A DNA stretch of 64,000 bases, from positions 62,001-126,000 of the forward strand of contig NZ_FQWM01000001.1 in the NCBI RefSeq assembly GCF_900129685.1. The letters are read 5' to 3'. Below, in pieces: positions 1 to 7,782 of this stretch (position 1 is the stretch's first letter; every line of letters begins with the position of its first letter). The notes under the pieces are model-generated. The model had not been told where the DNA came from, made no database searches, and saw only the letters and a program-made list of their open reading frames with translations. A program made the translations under genes and the position numbers. This DNA comes from Cognatishimia maritima (GTDB lineage: Bacteria; Pseudomonadota; Alphaproteobacteria; Rhodobacterales; Rhodobacteraceae).

Positions 1-1
1 G

Positions 2-1381
2 GAAACGGTGCTGGAAGAAATCGGGGTTGAGTTCCCAAGCAACCCGCGCGCCCTAGAGCGCTGGAAAGCCGCTGGGGCCAGCATTGATGGCACGCGGGTG
101 CGTATTCCGCGTGGACTGGCGCGCGACCTCTGCAAGACTGCGCCAAGCAAATTCACGCAACACGCACGCAACCCAGAAAAATCGGTTGAGATCGGTGGTA
201 ACACATTGGTTTGCGCGCCTGTCTATGGTCCGCCCTTTGTGCGCGACGAAAACGGTGGCCGTCGCTATGCAACAATGGATGATTTCCACAAGTTCGTGAA
301 ACTTGGCTACATGAGCAAATGGCTGCACCATTCTGGCGGCACGGTTTGTGAACCAACCGATGTGGCCGTGAACAAACGCCACCTTGATATGCTGCTTGCC
401 CATATGACGCTGTCTGACAAGCCTTTCATGGGCTCTGTGACCGCACCAAGCCGCGCGCAGGATTCGGTGGATATGTGCAAAATCCTCTTTGGAGAGGAGT
501 TTGTGCAAAATAACACCGTGATGACCTCGCTCATCAACATCAACTCGCCCTTGACCTTTGACGACATCATGATGGGTGCGCTGGAGGTCTATGCCGAAAA
601 CAACCAAGCCTGCATCGTTTCGCCGTTTATCGTAGGTGGCGCGATGGCACCGGTGTCTGTCGCCGGTACGCTGACGCAGGTATTTGCAGAGGTTCTGGCG
701 GGCATCGCTTACAGCCAATTGGTCCGCCCCGGTGCGCCGGTGATTTTTGGGGCCTTTGTGACCTCGATTGATATGGGGTCTGGCGCGCCGACCTTTGGCA
801 CTCCGGAAGCCAGCCAAATCCTGTACGGTGCGGGGCAATTGGCGCGTCGCATGAACTTACCGTTCCGCTCTGGCGGTGGGCTATGCGGGTCGAAATTGCC
901 TGATGCGCAAGCGGCCTATGAGACCGCGCACACACATAACGCAGCCCTTCTGGGTGGTGTGAACTTTATGCTGCACAGCTGTGGTTGGCTGGAAGGCGGT
1001 TTGGTGGCGTCCTTTGAGAAATTCGTGATGGATGCCGACCAGCTTGGTATTCTGCATAAGTTTGCCGCTGGTATTCCCATTGATGAAAACGGGCAGGGCA
1101 TGGATGCGCTGCGCGAAGTGGGGCCGGGTGGTCACTATCTGGGTTGTGCCCATACGCAGGCGAATTATCAGACGGCGTTCTGGCGGACCGAGGTTCTGGA
1201 TTACAAACCGTTTGAAACCTGGCAGGACGAAGGCGCGCGCGATACGCAAACTTTGGCGGCAAAGCGGGTTAATACGCTGCTGGATGCGTATCAGCGTCCG
1301 GCCATCGATCCGGCGATTGAAACCGCGTTGATTGCTTTTGTCACTGAAAAGAAAGCATCGATGCCTGACGCGTTGGAATAA
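2..1381 (+). CDS. MttB-like trimethylamine/betaine methyltransferase family protein (5' end cut)
   Basis: The reading frame is open from the window edge, so the true start lies upstream; about 459 residues are visible, close to the family's full length of roughly 500. Sequence features fit the MttB superfamily, for example SGGGLCGSKLPDAQ in the region where archaeal MttB carries pyrrolysine, and the C-terminal GGHYLGCAHT block. There is no in-frame amber codon, so this is the non-pyrrolysine type. Characterised members of that type demethylate quaternary amines such as glycine betaine and pass the methyl group to a corrinoid protein. The substrate cannot be told from sequence. The only corrinoid protein in the window lies 37 kb away and need not be its partner. 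An inverted repeat follows the stop. Confidence 0.85.
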   Translation, partial: ETVLEEIGVEFPSNPRALERWKAAGASIDGTRVRIPRGLARDLCKTAPSKFTQHARNPEKSVEIGGNTLVCAPVYGPPFVRDENGGRRYATMDDFHKFVKLGYMSKWLHHSGGTVCEPTDVAVNKRHLDMLLAHMTLSDKPFMGSVTAPSRAQDSVDMCKILFGEEFVQNNTVMTSLININSPLTFDDIMMGALEVYAENNQACIVSPFIVGGAMAPVSVAGTLTQVFAEVLAGIAYSQLVRPGAPVIFGAFVTSIDMGSGAPTFGTPEASQILYGAGQLARRMNLPFRSGGGLCGSKLPDAQAAYETAHTHNAALLGGVNFMLHSCGWLEGGLVASFEKFVMDADQLGILHKFAAGIPIDENGQGMDALREVGPGGHYLGCAHTQANYQTAFWRTEVLDYKPFETWQDEGARDTQTLAAKRVNTLLDAYQRPAIDPAIETALIAFVTEKKASMPDALE

Positions 1382-1389
1382 GACCAAAG

Positions 1390-1419
1390 GCGGCAGGTTA
1401 GCGTTTGCTGACCTGCCGC
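1390..1419. terminator. inverted repeat between convergent mttB-like and DUF6477 genes
   Basis: GCGGCAGGT at 1390-1398 pairs with ACCTGCCGC at 1411-1419, a 9-bp stem with a 12-nt loop. It covers the last codons of the minus-strand DUF6477 gene and the tail of the plus-strand gene. Neither side has a strong T-tract, so termination efficiency is doubtful. Confidence 0.4.
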
Positions 1420-1709
1420 TCATTTGCGCGGGCATCGTGCCAATGGCGCGCCTCACCGATGATGGCGGCCAGAACATTGATGTGGTCGGTCAGCGAGTAA
1501 TCCAGATCAGCCCTTTGACGCATTGCGTTCTGCTGCTGCTCCACCTCCATCAATTCCAATATCGCCGCCCCATGGCTGGGCAGCCACGATGATTTCAGAA
1601 ACGGCGTCAGGTGACGTTCGCGGTGATAGGCTTCCGCTGCGAGTTTGGCGGTGCGCGCCAAGAGCCGTGGCCGGTTAAGACCGGAAAGCCGTGTCGCAAT
1701 ATCCTGCAT
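1398..1709 (-). CDS. DUF6477 family protein
   Basis: A 103-residue soluble protein starting MQDIATRLSGLNRPRLLARTA. From memory it matches the small Rhodobacteraceae family DUF6477, whose function is unknown. An AGGAGG Shine-Dalgarno sequence sits 7 bases before the ATG, which supports this start. It contains many Arg, His and Gln residues (ELMEVEQQQNAMRQRADLDY) and is probably all helical. There is no signal peptide or membrane segment. It is divergent from the DUF6456 regulator, with 235 bases between the two starts. Confidence 0.8.
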   Translation of the reverse strand: MQDIATRLSGLNRPRLLARTAKLAAEAYHRERHLTPFLKSSWLPSHGAAILELMEVEQQQNAMRQRADLDYSLTDHINVLAAIIGEARHWHDARANERQVSKR

Positions 1710-1899
1710 CTTGCATCCTCCTGAGAAAGATCAGAGGCGCAGCATGGCACAACCTTTGGGGGTGTTGCGTTGCGACCCGACACAGCGCACGGCGGATTTT
1801 TGACCTGTTTAAGTTTCCCGCGCAAACTCGCTTGGGCCGACAGATGTTAATATATGGGTAACCATTTGCGACCTTGGCCTTCTTTCATTTTCCGGGGGC

Positions 1900-1927
1900 A
1901 TCTGTGGGCATGGACCATGAAACAGAT
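1900..1927. promoter_or_regulatory. nested inverted repeat upstream of the DUF6456 gene
   Basis: ATCTGT (1900-1905) pairs with ACAGAT (1922-1927), and inside it CATGG-A-CCATG (1909-1919) forms a second palindrome. It ends 17 bases before the ATG of the HTH-DUF6456 gene. It could be an operator, possibly for that DNA-binding protein itself, or an mRNA hairpin near the ribosome site. This is inference only. Confidence 0.3.
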
Positions 1928-1944
1928 ACCCATCGGGGGCAGGA

Positions 1945-3021
1945 ATGACAAAACATTGGCGGGCGGAGGCGTCCCTTTGCCGCGTACCGAACTGGGTGCC
2001 GCAATTTGCGTTGCGCTACCTTGCTCATACGGAAAAAGGTATTTCTATCAGAGAATTGGCGCGCAGTTCTGATGTGCATGCCTCGACGGTTTTACGACAG
2101 ATCAGGCGGGTGGAATCCAAACGTGACGATCCTTTGATCGACGAAGCGCTTGTACGGTTGGGCGCAGTGGTCGGAGAGGACACCAAAGGCGGTGGTGATT
2201 CCGATTTGGCGTCTGAAAGACGAGACACCTCTGAAAGCTACCTCAATGACGAGGCCCTTGATCAGGCGGCGGGTCTGATCCTCTGTAAGTTGAATGTCGC
2301 GGGCGCGGTCTTGGCTGTGGCGCAAGACATGGACAAAGCCGTTGTTGCGCGCGATGGGGCAGATGGCAGGACGCGGCGCACCGCAGTGGTGGACCGCGAA
2401 GTCGCCCAAGCCATGGCCCTGCAGGATTGGATCAGTTGCAGCGCCAAGGGGCGCATATCGCGGTACAAGATCACGGCTGCCGGACAGGCGAAACTGGCCG
2501 AGCTGATGCAAAGCGGTGTTTCGTTTGAGGACGAGAATTCCGAAACAAAGCCCACTCATGCGGAACCAAAGCTGCGCCGCACGCGGTTCAGCACAAACGA
2601 CGGGCCGGTTCTGACCCTTGCACGTCGAAAAGATCGCGATGGCAATCCTTATCTGACGCCGGACCTTGTCAGCGCTGCAGAACGCCTGCGCGAAGACTTT
2701 GAACTGAGCCAATTGGGCCCGATCATTGGCCAGAATTGGAACAATTTCCTCACTCCGGGAACGCGGGTCGCACCCGGAATGGGCCACAACGGCCCCGGCA
2801 GCGCGGCGCGTCAACGATTTGAGGCCGCTTTTGAGGCCTTAACCGACGATCTGGCGGGCGCGGCACTCTGGTGTTGTTGTCATCAGGAAGGATTGGAAAG
2901 CGTAGAGCGCCGTTTTGGTTGGCCTGCGCGCTCTGGCAAGGTTGTTCTTCGGATCGCGCTTGAGTACCTCAGCAAGCATTATGGCGAAACACGCGACGAC
3001 AGCCGCGACATGATTGGATGA
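1945..3021 (+). CDS. helix-turn-helix DUF6456 domain protein
   Basis: A 358-residue putative DNA-binding protein. Residues about 31-56 (GISIRELARSSDVHASTVLR) form a helix-turn-helix. A variable, charged middle section follows. The C-terminal 120 residues (AAERLREDFELSQLGPIIGQ onward, then GHNGPGSAARQRFEAAF and CCHQEGLESVERRFGWPARS) match DUF6456, a domain found in Rhodobacterales. The target genes are unknown. The start is an ATG preceded by GGGGGCAGGA. It is convergent with peroxiredoxin, with two hairpins between the two 3' ends. The two halves suggest a regulator with an unidentified sensing or oligomerisation domain. Confidence 0.82.
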   Translation: MTKHWRAEASLCRVPNWVPQFALRYLAHTEKGISIRELARSSDVHASTVLRQIRRVESKRDDPLIDEALVRLGAVVGEDTKGGGDSDLASERRDTSESYLNDEALDQAAGLILCKLNVAGAVLAVAQDMDKAVVARDGADGRTRRTAVVDREVAQAMALQDWISCSAKGRISRYKITAAGQAKLAELMQSGVSFEDENSETKPTHAEPKLRRTRFSTNDGPVLTLARRKDRDGNPYLTPDLVSAAERLREDFELSQLGPIIGQNWNNFLTPGTRVAPGMGHNGPGSAARQRFEAAFEALTDDLAGAALWCCCHQEGLESVERRFGWPARSGKVVLRIALEYLSKHYGETRDDSRDMIG

Positions 3022-3050
3022 TTGCGGTTGCCTAACAACAATTGCCGCAA

Positions 3051-3079
3051 AAAACTGTGTCCCTGTATGCGCGGGACAC
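3051..3079 (-). terminator. second terminator-like hairpin downstream of peroxiredoxin
   Basis: On the minus strand GTGTCCC and GGGACAC (3057-3063 and 3073-3079 in plus coordinates) form a 7-bp stem followed by AGTTTTTT. It lies in tandem behind the stronger hairpin at 3081-3121. Confidence 0.55.
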
Positions 3080-3080
3080 A

Positions 3081-3121
3081 AAAAGACCCGGCAAGTAGGG
3101 ATACCGCCGGGCCTCTGATTT
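3081..3121 (-). terminator. rho-independent terminator of peroxiredoxin
   Basis: On the minus strand GGCCCGGC and GCCGGGTC (plus coordinates 3106-3113 and 3085-3092) form a GC-rich stem followed by a run of Ts at 3080-3084. It begins about 16 bases after the peroxiredoxin stop codon. Confidence 0.75.
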
Positions 3122-3136
3122 TTAGCGAAGTGGGTC

Positions 3137-3685
3137 TTATGCCGCTGCTTCTGCCTTCGCGGCTTTCAGCGCCTTCAGAACGTTCTCTGGGGAGCTTTCG
3201 CCATATGGGTCTTCTGGGTGGTTGTCGTCGCGGCCTGGCTCTTCGAACCATGCTTCTACAACACCGTCATTTACGATGGCCGCGTAGCGCCAAGAGCGCA
3301 TGCCGAAACCGACGTTGTCTTTGTCGACCAGCATGCCAACTTTACGGGTGAATTCGCCAGAGCCGTCTGGGATCACTTTGACGTTTTTGATGCCCTGCGC
3401 TTCGGCCCATTTGTTCATGACAAAGCTGTCGTTCACGGACATGCAGTAGATCGCGTCGATGCCTTCGGCTGCGAAATCTTCAAAACCGTTTTCAAAACCC
3501 GGCAATTGGTAGGTCGAACAAGTCGGTGTGAAGGCACCCGGCAGAGAGAAAAGCACAACGCGCTTGCCGGCGAAATATTCATCGGTGGTCATGTCCTGCC
3601 AGCGGAATGGGTTTGGTCCTTCGATGCTTTCATCACGTACTCGGGTGCGGAAAGTTACTTTGGGCAGTTTTTGGCCTGCAAACAT
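3137..3685 (-). CDS. peroxiredoxin (Prx5/AhpE-like)
   Basis: A 182-residue thiol peroxidase that reduces hydrogen and alkyl peroxides in the cytoplasm. The peroxidatic cysteine is Cys56 within LPGAFTPTCSTYQLPGF, the Prx5 signature. The downstream blocks VNDSFVMNKWAEAQG and DGSGEFTRKVGML are also typical. The ATG at 3685 is chosen over an upstream TTG at 3712 because GAGGA lies 7 bases before it and MFAGQKLPKV is the usual family start. The gene is monocistronic, with two terminator hairpins behind it, and is divergent from lipA. I saw no clear OxyR site. Confidence 0.95.
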   Translation of the reverse strand: MFAGQKLPKVTFRTRVRDESIEGPNPFRWQDMTTDEYFAGKRVVLFSLPGAFTPTCSTYQLPGFENGFEDFAAEGIDAIYCMSVNDSFVMNKWAEAQGIKNVKVIPDGSGEFTRKVGMLVDKDNVGFGMRSWRYAAIVNDGVVEAWFEEPGRDDNHPEDPYGESSPENVLKALKAAKAEAAA

Positions 3686-3907
3686 TTTGGTATCCTCAAT
3701 CGTTGGGTTCAACTCGACCTGCGATTTAAAATGATTCTAATGTGCCCGCAACGTGGGAATTGGGATATCAGGTCTTGCAAAGGCCGAGGGCAGGAAATTG
3801 CCTGCAATCGCATCACATTGCATAGCGGGAATGCACCTCTGGCACTGGTTTTGTTCTGTCGCTATGTTAAGCAGTATTGACGCAATTGATGTGCAAGGAA
3901 GACCCGC

Positions 3908-4858
3908 GTGCGAGATTTGAAGATCCCTGAACAGCGCCACCCCGAAAAGGCGCACCGCCCGGACAACGCTCAGCCGAAAAAGCCAAAGTGGATTCGCGTC
4001 AAAGCGCCGACGGGCGAGGGCTATAACGCGACCAAAAAGATCATGCGCGAAAACAAGCTGGTCACGGTTTGCGAAGAGGCGGGTTGCCCGAACGCGGGTG
4101 AATGCTGGAGTCAGGGTCATGCCACCATGATGATCATGGGCGATATCTGTACGCGTGGTTGCACGTTCTGCAATATCGCGACGGGCCGCCCGGATGATCT
4201 GGACGTGTTTGAACCGGGCCGCGTGGCGGATGCGGTGCAGAAGCTGGGGTTGAACCACGTTGTGATCACCTCGGTTGATCGGGACGATCTGGCAGATGGC
4301 GGGGCCGAGCATTTCGCGCAGACCATTCGCGCGGTGCGGCATCGCTCGCCAAAAACGACAATTGAGATTCTCACACCGGACTTCCTCAAATGCGCGCCGT
4401 CGGTGCTGGAAACCGTGGTGGAAGCAAAGCCAGACGTCTTTAACCACAACCTTGAAACCGTGCCGGGCCTTTATCCCGAGGTGCGCCCCGGCGCGCGGTA
4501 TTTCCACAGCCTGCGCCTGTTGCAGCGTGTGAAGGAACTTGATCCGACGATCTTTACCAAATCTGGCATCATGGTCGGGTTGGGTGAAGACCGTCAGTCG
4601 GTTTTGCAAGTTATGGATGACGCGCGCGCTGCGGATGTGGATTTCCTGACCATCGGCCAGTATCTGCAACCAACGCCGAAACACCACGGTGTTGATCGTT
4701 TTGTGACTCCAGAGGAATTCGCGAGCTACGAGAAAGCCGCCTATGGCAAGGGATTCCTGATGGTGTCGGCCACACCGCTGACTCGCAGTTCCTACCACGC
4801 CGGCGATGATTTCGCGAAGCTGCGCGATGCACGGATGAAGAAGCTGGGACAGGCTTAA
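3908..4858 (+). CDS. lipA: lipoyl synthase LipA
   Basis: A 316-residue radical SAM enzyme that inserts two sulfur atoms into the octanoyl chain on lipoyl domains. The auxiliary iron-sulfur cluster ligands are Cys55, Cys60 and Cys66 ([13 protein letters not shown]). The SAM cluster ligands are Cys81, Cys85 and Cys88 (CTRGCTFC). The C-terminal RSSY motif that supplies the serine ligand is present. The start is GTG, with AGGAAG about 8 bases upstream. Length is normal. A TTCG-loop terminator follows at 4883. No lipB is in the window. Confidence 0.97.
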   Translation: MRDLKIPEQRHPEKAHRPDNAQPKKPKWIRVKAPTGEGYNATKKIMRENKLVTVCEEAGCPNAGECWSQGHATMMIMGDICTRGCTFCNIATGRPDDLDVFEPGRVADAVQKLGLNHVVITSVDRDDLADGGAEHFAQTIRAVRHRSPKTTIEILTPDFLKCAPSVLETVVEAKPDVFNHNLETVPGLYPEVRPGARYFHSLRLLQRVKELDPTIFTKSGIMVGLGEDRQSVLQVMDDARAADVDFLTIGQYLQPTPKHHGVDRFVTPEEFASYEKAAYGKGFLMVSATPLTRSSYHAGDDFAKLRDARMKKLGQA

Positions 4859-4882
4859 TCGTCGATCGTTTTGATGGAATAG

Positions 4883-4911
4883 CGGCACCTTCGGGTGCCG
4901 TTTCTATTTTG
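4883..4911 (+). terminator. lipA terminator with TTCG loop
   Basis: CGGCACC-TTCG-GGTGCCG is followed by TTTCTATTTT on the plus strand. It lies between convergent lipA and the dihaem cytochrome gene, and its T-tract overlaps the end of the latter. Confidence 0.75.
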
Positions 4912-5785
4912 CCAAAGCTTTCAAATAAGCGGCAATCGCTTCGCGATCTTCTGCGGGCAGTTGGGACATGTTTTCAATGACATGCACCATTGCGCCGCCG
5001 GAACTGTCAAAATCAGGCGTAAAACCTGTTTCCAGATAGAAGGCGATGTCCTTTTCCGCCCAATCTAGACTTGTTGGATCAATACCAGGGACTTTGCCTT
5101 CACCGGGCACCACGGCCCCGGTCATCCACGCATCGGTCTTTAGCCCGCCCAGTACATTGCGGGGCGTATGGCATTCGGCACAATGGGCCTGCGCCTCGAC
5201 CAGATAGCGGCCTCGGATTAATTCAGGGGTGTCCGCATCCTGCAAGACCCAATCGGTTCCGGCAAAGAGGATTTTCCAGGCACCCAACGTTCGGCGGATG
5301 CTGAATGGAAACCCAACGTCATGGGCTTGGCTGGGGGTATCGCTGGCGGGCAGGGCATCTATGAAGGCCTTTAGATCGGCAATGTCCTGATCCGCCATGC
5401 GGGCATAGGCCGTGTAGGGAAAGACCGGGTAATAATGCGCGCCATCGGGCGATATCCCGCGCTTTACGGCATTGGCGAATTCAACAAGGCTCCAGCCGCC
5501 GATGCCTTGTGTGGTGCTAGGCGAGATATTGGGGGCAATGAAGGTTCCGAAGTCCGAAGGGAATTGCCGCCCGCCTTCCAAAACTGGCTCTGTGGAAAAA
5601 TCCGTTTTGGGTGCTGTGTGGCAAGAGGCGCAGCCAGCGGCATGAAAGGCTGAAGCACCCCGGTTGGCATCGCCTGTTAGCCCGGCAAAGCGGGCTTCAT
5701 CCACACCGCGCGGCATGGTTAGAACGTAGAACGCCCCAAGGCCTGCAATCAGCAGAAAGATACTCCATCTGACCAATGCGACCAT
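4904..5785 (-). CDS. dihaem c-type cytochrome
   Basis: A 293-residue membrane-anchored periplasmic cytochrome. The N-terminal hydrophobic segment (about residues 5-23) should act as an uncleaved anchor or signal. There are two haem c sites: CASCH at 52-56 and CAECH at 202-206. The two domains each resemble single-haem class I modules (NRGASAFHAAGCASCH and RGRYLVEAQAHCAECH), as in the cytochrome subunits of alcohol or aldehyde dehydrogenases. No dehydrogenase gene is adjacent, so the electron donor is unknown. The next minus-strand gene upstream encodes cytochrome c', 35 bases away, so the pair may be co-transcribed. Confidence 0.9.
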   Translation of the reverse strand: MVALVRWSIFLLIAGLGAFYVLTMPRGVDEARFAGLTGDANRGASAFHAAGCASCHTAPKTDFSTEPVLEGGRQFPSDFGTFIAPNISPSTTQGIGGWSLVEFANAVKRGISPDGAHYYPVFPYTAYARMADQDIADLKAFIDALPASDTPSQAHDVGFPFSIRRTLGAWKILFAGTDWVLQDADTPELIRGRYLVEAQAHCAECHTPRNVLGGLKTDAWMTGAVVPGEGKVPGIDPTSLDWAEKDIAFYLETGFTPDFDSSGGAMVHVIENMSQLPAEDREAIAAYLKALAK

Positions 5786-5820
5786 GCGGCGTCCTGTTTT
5801 GTTAAAGCGAAGCGCGCGGC

Positions 5821-6291
5821 TTAACGGCTGCGATACTCTTTGTGGCAGTCGTTGCAGGCCGCACCAACAGGCCCAAGGGCTGCTTGCATGGCTTCCTTGC
5901 CGTCACCAGCGACGGCAGCCAGCGCTGCAGTGGTTTCCTGCATAGTGCCGAGTTTCGCAAACACATCTGGGAAATTGGCCCAGATCTCTGCCTTCGCACG
6001 TGTGCCTTCAACGCTGCTGGCGTCCGACCCTTGGGGCCACATGGCACCGCCATTCAGGTTCGCCATGGCAACCAGATTGTCGGCCGCCGCTTGAGCCGCC
6101 TCAGCGTTATATTCGATGTCGCCTTTTGCCATGCCAAACAGGGCGCCAACGTTCAGCTGGTTGATATTCATCTGGCCCTGCCGCGCCTTGATCGCTGCTT
6201 GAATGGCGCTGTCTGCGTGGCCATCGGCAAACGTAAGCCCTGTGCCCAAGGTCAAAATCAGAGCTGCGGTCATCGTTACCTTTGTCTTCAT
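5821..6291 (-). CDS. cytochrome c'
   Basis: A 156-residue periplasmic protein with a signal peptide (residues 1-22, cut after TFA). It has the family's C-terminal haem-binding motif CNDCH at 146-150, followed by KEYR. An N-terminal KARQGQM and a four-helix-bundle pattern fit cytochrome c', a high-spin haem protein known to bind nitric oxide. In this family the motif lies near the C-terminus, unlike class I cytochromes. It precedes the dihaem cytochrome gene and follows a spacer of about 110 bases after the small hpt-linked membrane protein. Confidence 0.92.
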   Translation of the reverse strand: MKTKVTMTAALILTLGTGLTFADGHADSAIQAAIKARQGQMNINQLNVGALFGMAKGDIEYNAEAAQAAADNLVAMANLNGGAMWPQGSDASSVEGTRAKAEIWANFPDVFAKLGTMQETTAALAAVAGDGKEAMQAALGPVGAACNDCHKEYRSR

Positions 6292-6399
6292 CGTTATCTC
6301 CCTGTTCTCATTTTGGCATTGAGATTCACTTTATGGGTTGGCGCTGCAAAACGAAGCACTGAATCTCGCGGGTTGTTCACGATTAGTTGAACAGCCGCC

Positions 6400-6582
6400 T
6401 TACTGGCGCAGCCCCCGGTTGCCGATTTTCTCGACCGTTAGCGCCTCTGGCCAACCGAAATATTGCTCGATTCCATACAGAATGGCTGTGCAGACCACAG
6501 CAAATACCACGATCTGGATACGTCGCTTAGATGGAGGATTGCGCGCCCAAAGCGCCATGCGCATCAACCAACGCGGGTTCAT
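6400..6582 (-). CDS. small conserved single-pass membrane protein
   Basis: A 60-residue protein with one membrane helix ([20 protein letters not shown], about residues 22-41), a basic N-terminus ([20 protein letters not shown]) and a C-terminal [14 protein letters not shown] recall similar short proteins next to hpt in other Rhodobacteraceae, but know no function. Its ATG overlaps the hpt stop as ATGA, so translation is probably coupled. The positive-inside rule places the N-terminus in the cytoplasm. Confidence 0.75.
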   Translation of the reverse strand: MNPRWLMRMALWARNPPSKRRIQIVVFAVVCTAILYGIEQYFGWPEALTVEKIGNRGLRQ

Positions 6583-7118
6583 TCCGGGAACCTGACCTTG
6601 CCAATGAAGGGCAGGTTCCGGTTGCGCTGTGCGTAGTCGATGCCATAGCCCACGACAAATTCGTCTGGGATTTCAAAGCCGATCCAATCTGCGCGCACAT
6701 CCGCCTCACGTCGGGTGGGTTTGTCGAGCAGGGCAATGGTTTTCATCCGGCGCGGTTCGCGGCTTTCCAGCAGGTGTTTGACGTGATGCAGCGTGTGGCC
6801 GGTGTCGACAATATCCTCGACCACCAGAACATCGCGCCCCTGAATTTCGCCGCGCAGATCTTTGAGAATACGCACCTCGCGACTGCTTTCCATGCTGTTG
6901 CCATAAGAAGATGCCTCAAGGAAATCGACCTCAACCGGCAGATCAAGTTCGCGCACCAAGTCGGCAATAAACACAAAGGAGCCGCGCAAAAGGCCGACGA
7001 CCACCAGCTTTTCGGTGTCCGAAAACTCCTCTCGGATATCGTGACACAGGTCTTCGATACGGGCGGCGATGCTTTTAGCCGAGATCATCTGGTCGATCAC
7101 ATAGTCAGGCTGTGTCAT
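6579..7118 (-). CDS. hpt: hypoxanthine phosphoribosyltransferase
   Basis: A 179-residue purine salvage enzyme that converts hypoxanthine (and guanine) with PRPP to IMP (GMP). The PRPP-binding motif [14 protein letters not shown] is at residues 97-110. [12 protein letters not shown] and the C-terminal KVRFPE also fit. The ATG at 7118 is preferred to an upstream in-frame start at 7202 because an AGGGGGC ribosome site precedes it and MTQPDYVID is the usual family start. It is divergent from the RatA-like gene and coupled by a 4-base overlap to the downstream small membrane protein. Confidence 0.95.
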   Translation of the reverse strand: MTQPDYVIDQMISAKSIAARIEDLCHDIREEFSDTEKLVVVGLLRGSFVFIADLVRELDLPVEVDFLEASSYGNSMESSREVRILKDLRGEIQGRDVLVVEDIVDTGHTLHHVKHLLESREPRRMKTIALLDKPTRREADVRADWIGFEIPDEFVVGYGIDYAQRNRNLPFIGKVRFPE

Positions 7119-7190
7119 GCTGCCCCCTTGATTTTCCGCGCCCAGCATACGAAATGGGCGCCCACTGTCCATTTGAATTTCGGGAAGATC

Positions 7191-7634
7191 ATGCCGACCC
7201 ACTCAGAAACCAAGCGGCTGCCCTATTCGGCGCAGCAAATGTACGATCTGGTGGCCGATGTGGCGTCCTATCCCGATTTTTTGCCATGGTGCGCCGCGGC
7301 CCGCATCCGGTCGCGCGAGGCGGAAGGCGATGCAGAGCTGATGCTGGCCGATCTGGTGATATCGTTCAAAGTGTTCCGCGAGCGGTTCGGATCGAAAGTG
7401 CTGCTGCATCCGGCAGAGAAAAGCATCGACACAGAATATCTGGATGGTCCCTTTAAGTTCCTGAAATCCACATGGGATTTTAAAGACGTGGAAGGTGGCT
7501 GTGAGGTGGCGTTTTATGTCGACTTCGAGTTCAAGAACGCGATCCTTCAGGGGATCATTGGCGTGGTGTTCAATGAAGCGATGCACCGGATCGTGAGGGC
7601 GTTTGAGAGCCGGGCGGCGGACCTTTACGGCTAA
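7191..7634 (+). CDS. RatA/Coq10-type START-like protein
   Basis: A 147-residue START-fold protein. [24 protein letters not shown] and the terminal [16 protein letters not shown] are family hallmarks. Mitochondrial homologues (Coq10) bind ubiquinone and help respiration; the E. coli homologue was named RatA. Ubiquinone binding is the likelier role in an alphaproteobacterium, by homology only. The ATG at 7191 is chosen because the upstream frame is antisense to hpt and the family starts with MPTH-type residues. GGGAAG lies before it. Confidence 0.88.
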   Translation: MPTHSETKRLPYSAQQMYDLVADVASYPDFLPWCAAARIRSREAEGDAELMLADLVISFKVFRERFGSKVLLHPAEKSIDTEYLDGPFKFLKSTWDFKDVEGGCEVAFYVDFEFKNAILQGIIGVVFNEAMHRIVRAFESRAADLYG

Positions 7635-7652
7635 CCGCTGTTGGGCGACAGG

Positions 7653-7719
7653 CGTAGGCCGGGCTTCAGCCCGGCGCCGTAAGCCAGACTGCGATTGCCG
7701 GGCTAAAGCCCGGCCTACG
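7653..7719. repeat. REP-like pair of GCCGGGC hairpins
   Basis: Two hairpins lie in tandem: GCCGGGC-TTCA-GCCCGGC (7658-7675) and GCCGGGC-TAAA-GCCCGGC (7697-7714). The outer arms CGTAGGCCGGGC and GCCCGGCCTACG are perfect 12-base inverted repeats, so the whole unit is also a large palindrome, as in paired REP elements. The second hairpin recurs exactly at 34917-34934. It sits just after the RatA-like gene. Confidence 0.75.
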
Positions 7720-7726
7720 AAATGAC

Positions 7727-7757
7727 AGAAAGAAAAGGGGCGGCCCTTGGGCCGCCC
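7727..7757 (-). terminator. terminator of the ammonium transporter gene
   Basis: On the minus strand GGGCGGCCC and GGGCCGCCC (7738-7757) form a strong GC stem followed by CTTTTCTTTCT. It starts about 25 bases past the amtB stop codon. Confidence 0.75.
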
Positions 7758-7782
7758 AGTTCAGGAAGAAAATTTGATACGA

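Noticed and set aside
3737-4888. Open frame of 383 codons on the minus strand
   Set aside because: It lies opposite lipA, and its translation has no family features. lipA's codon pattern explains the lack of stops.
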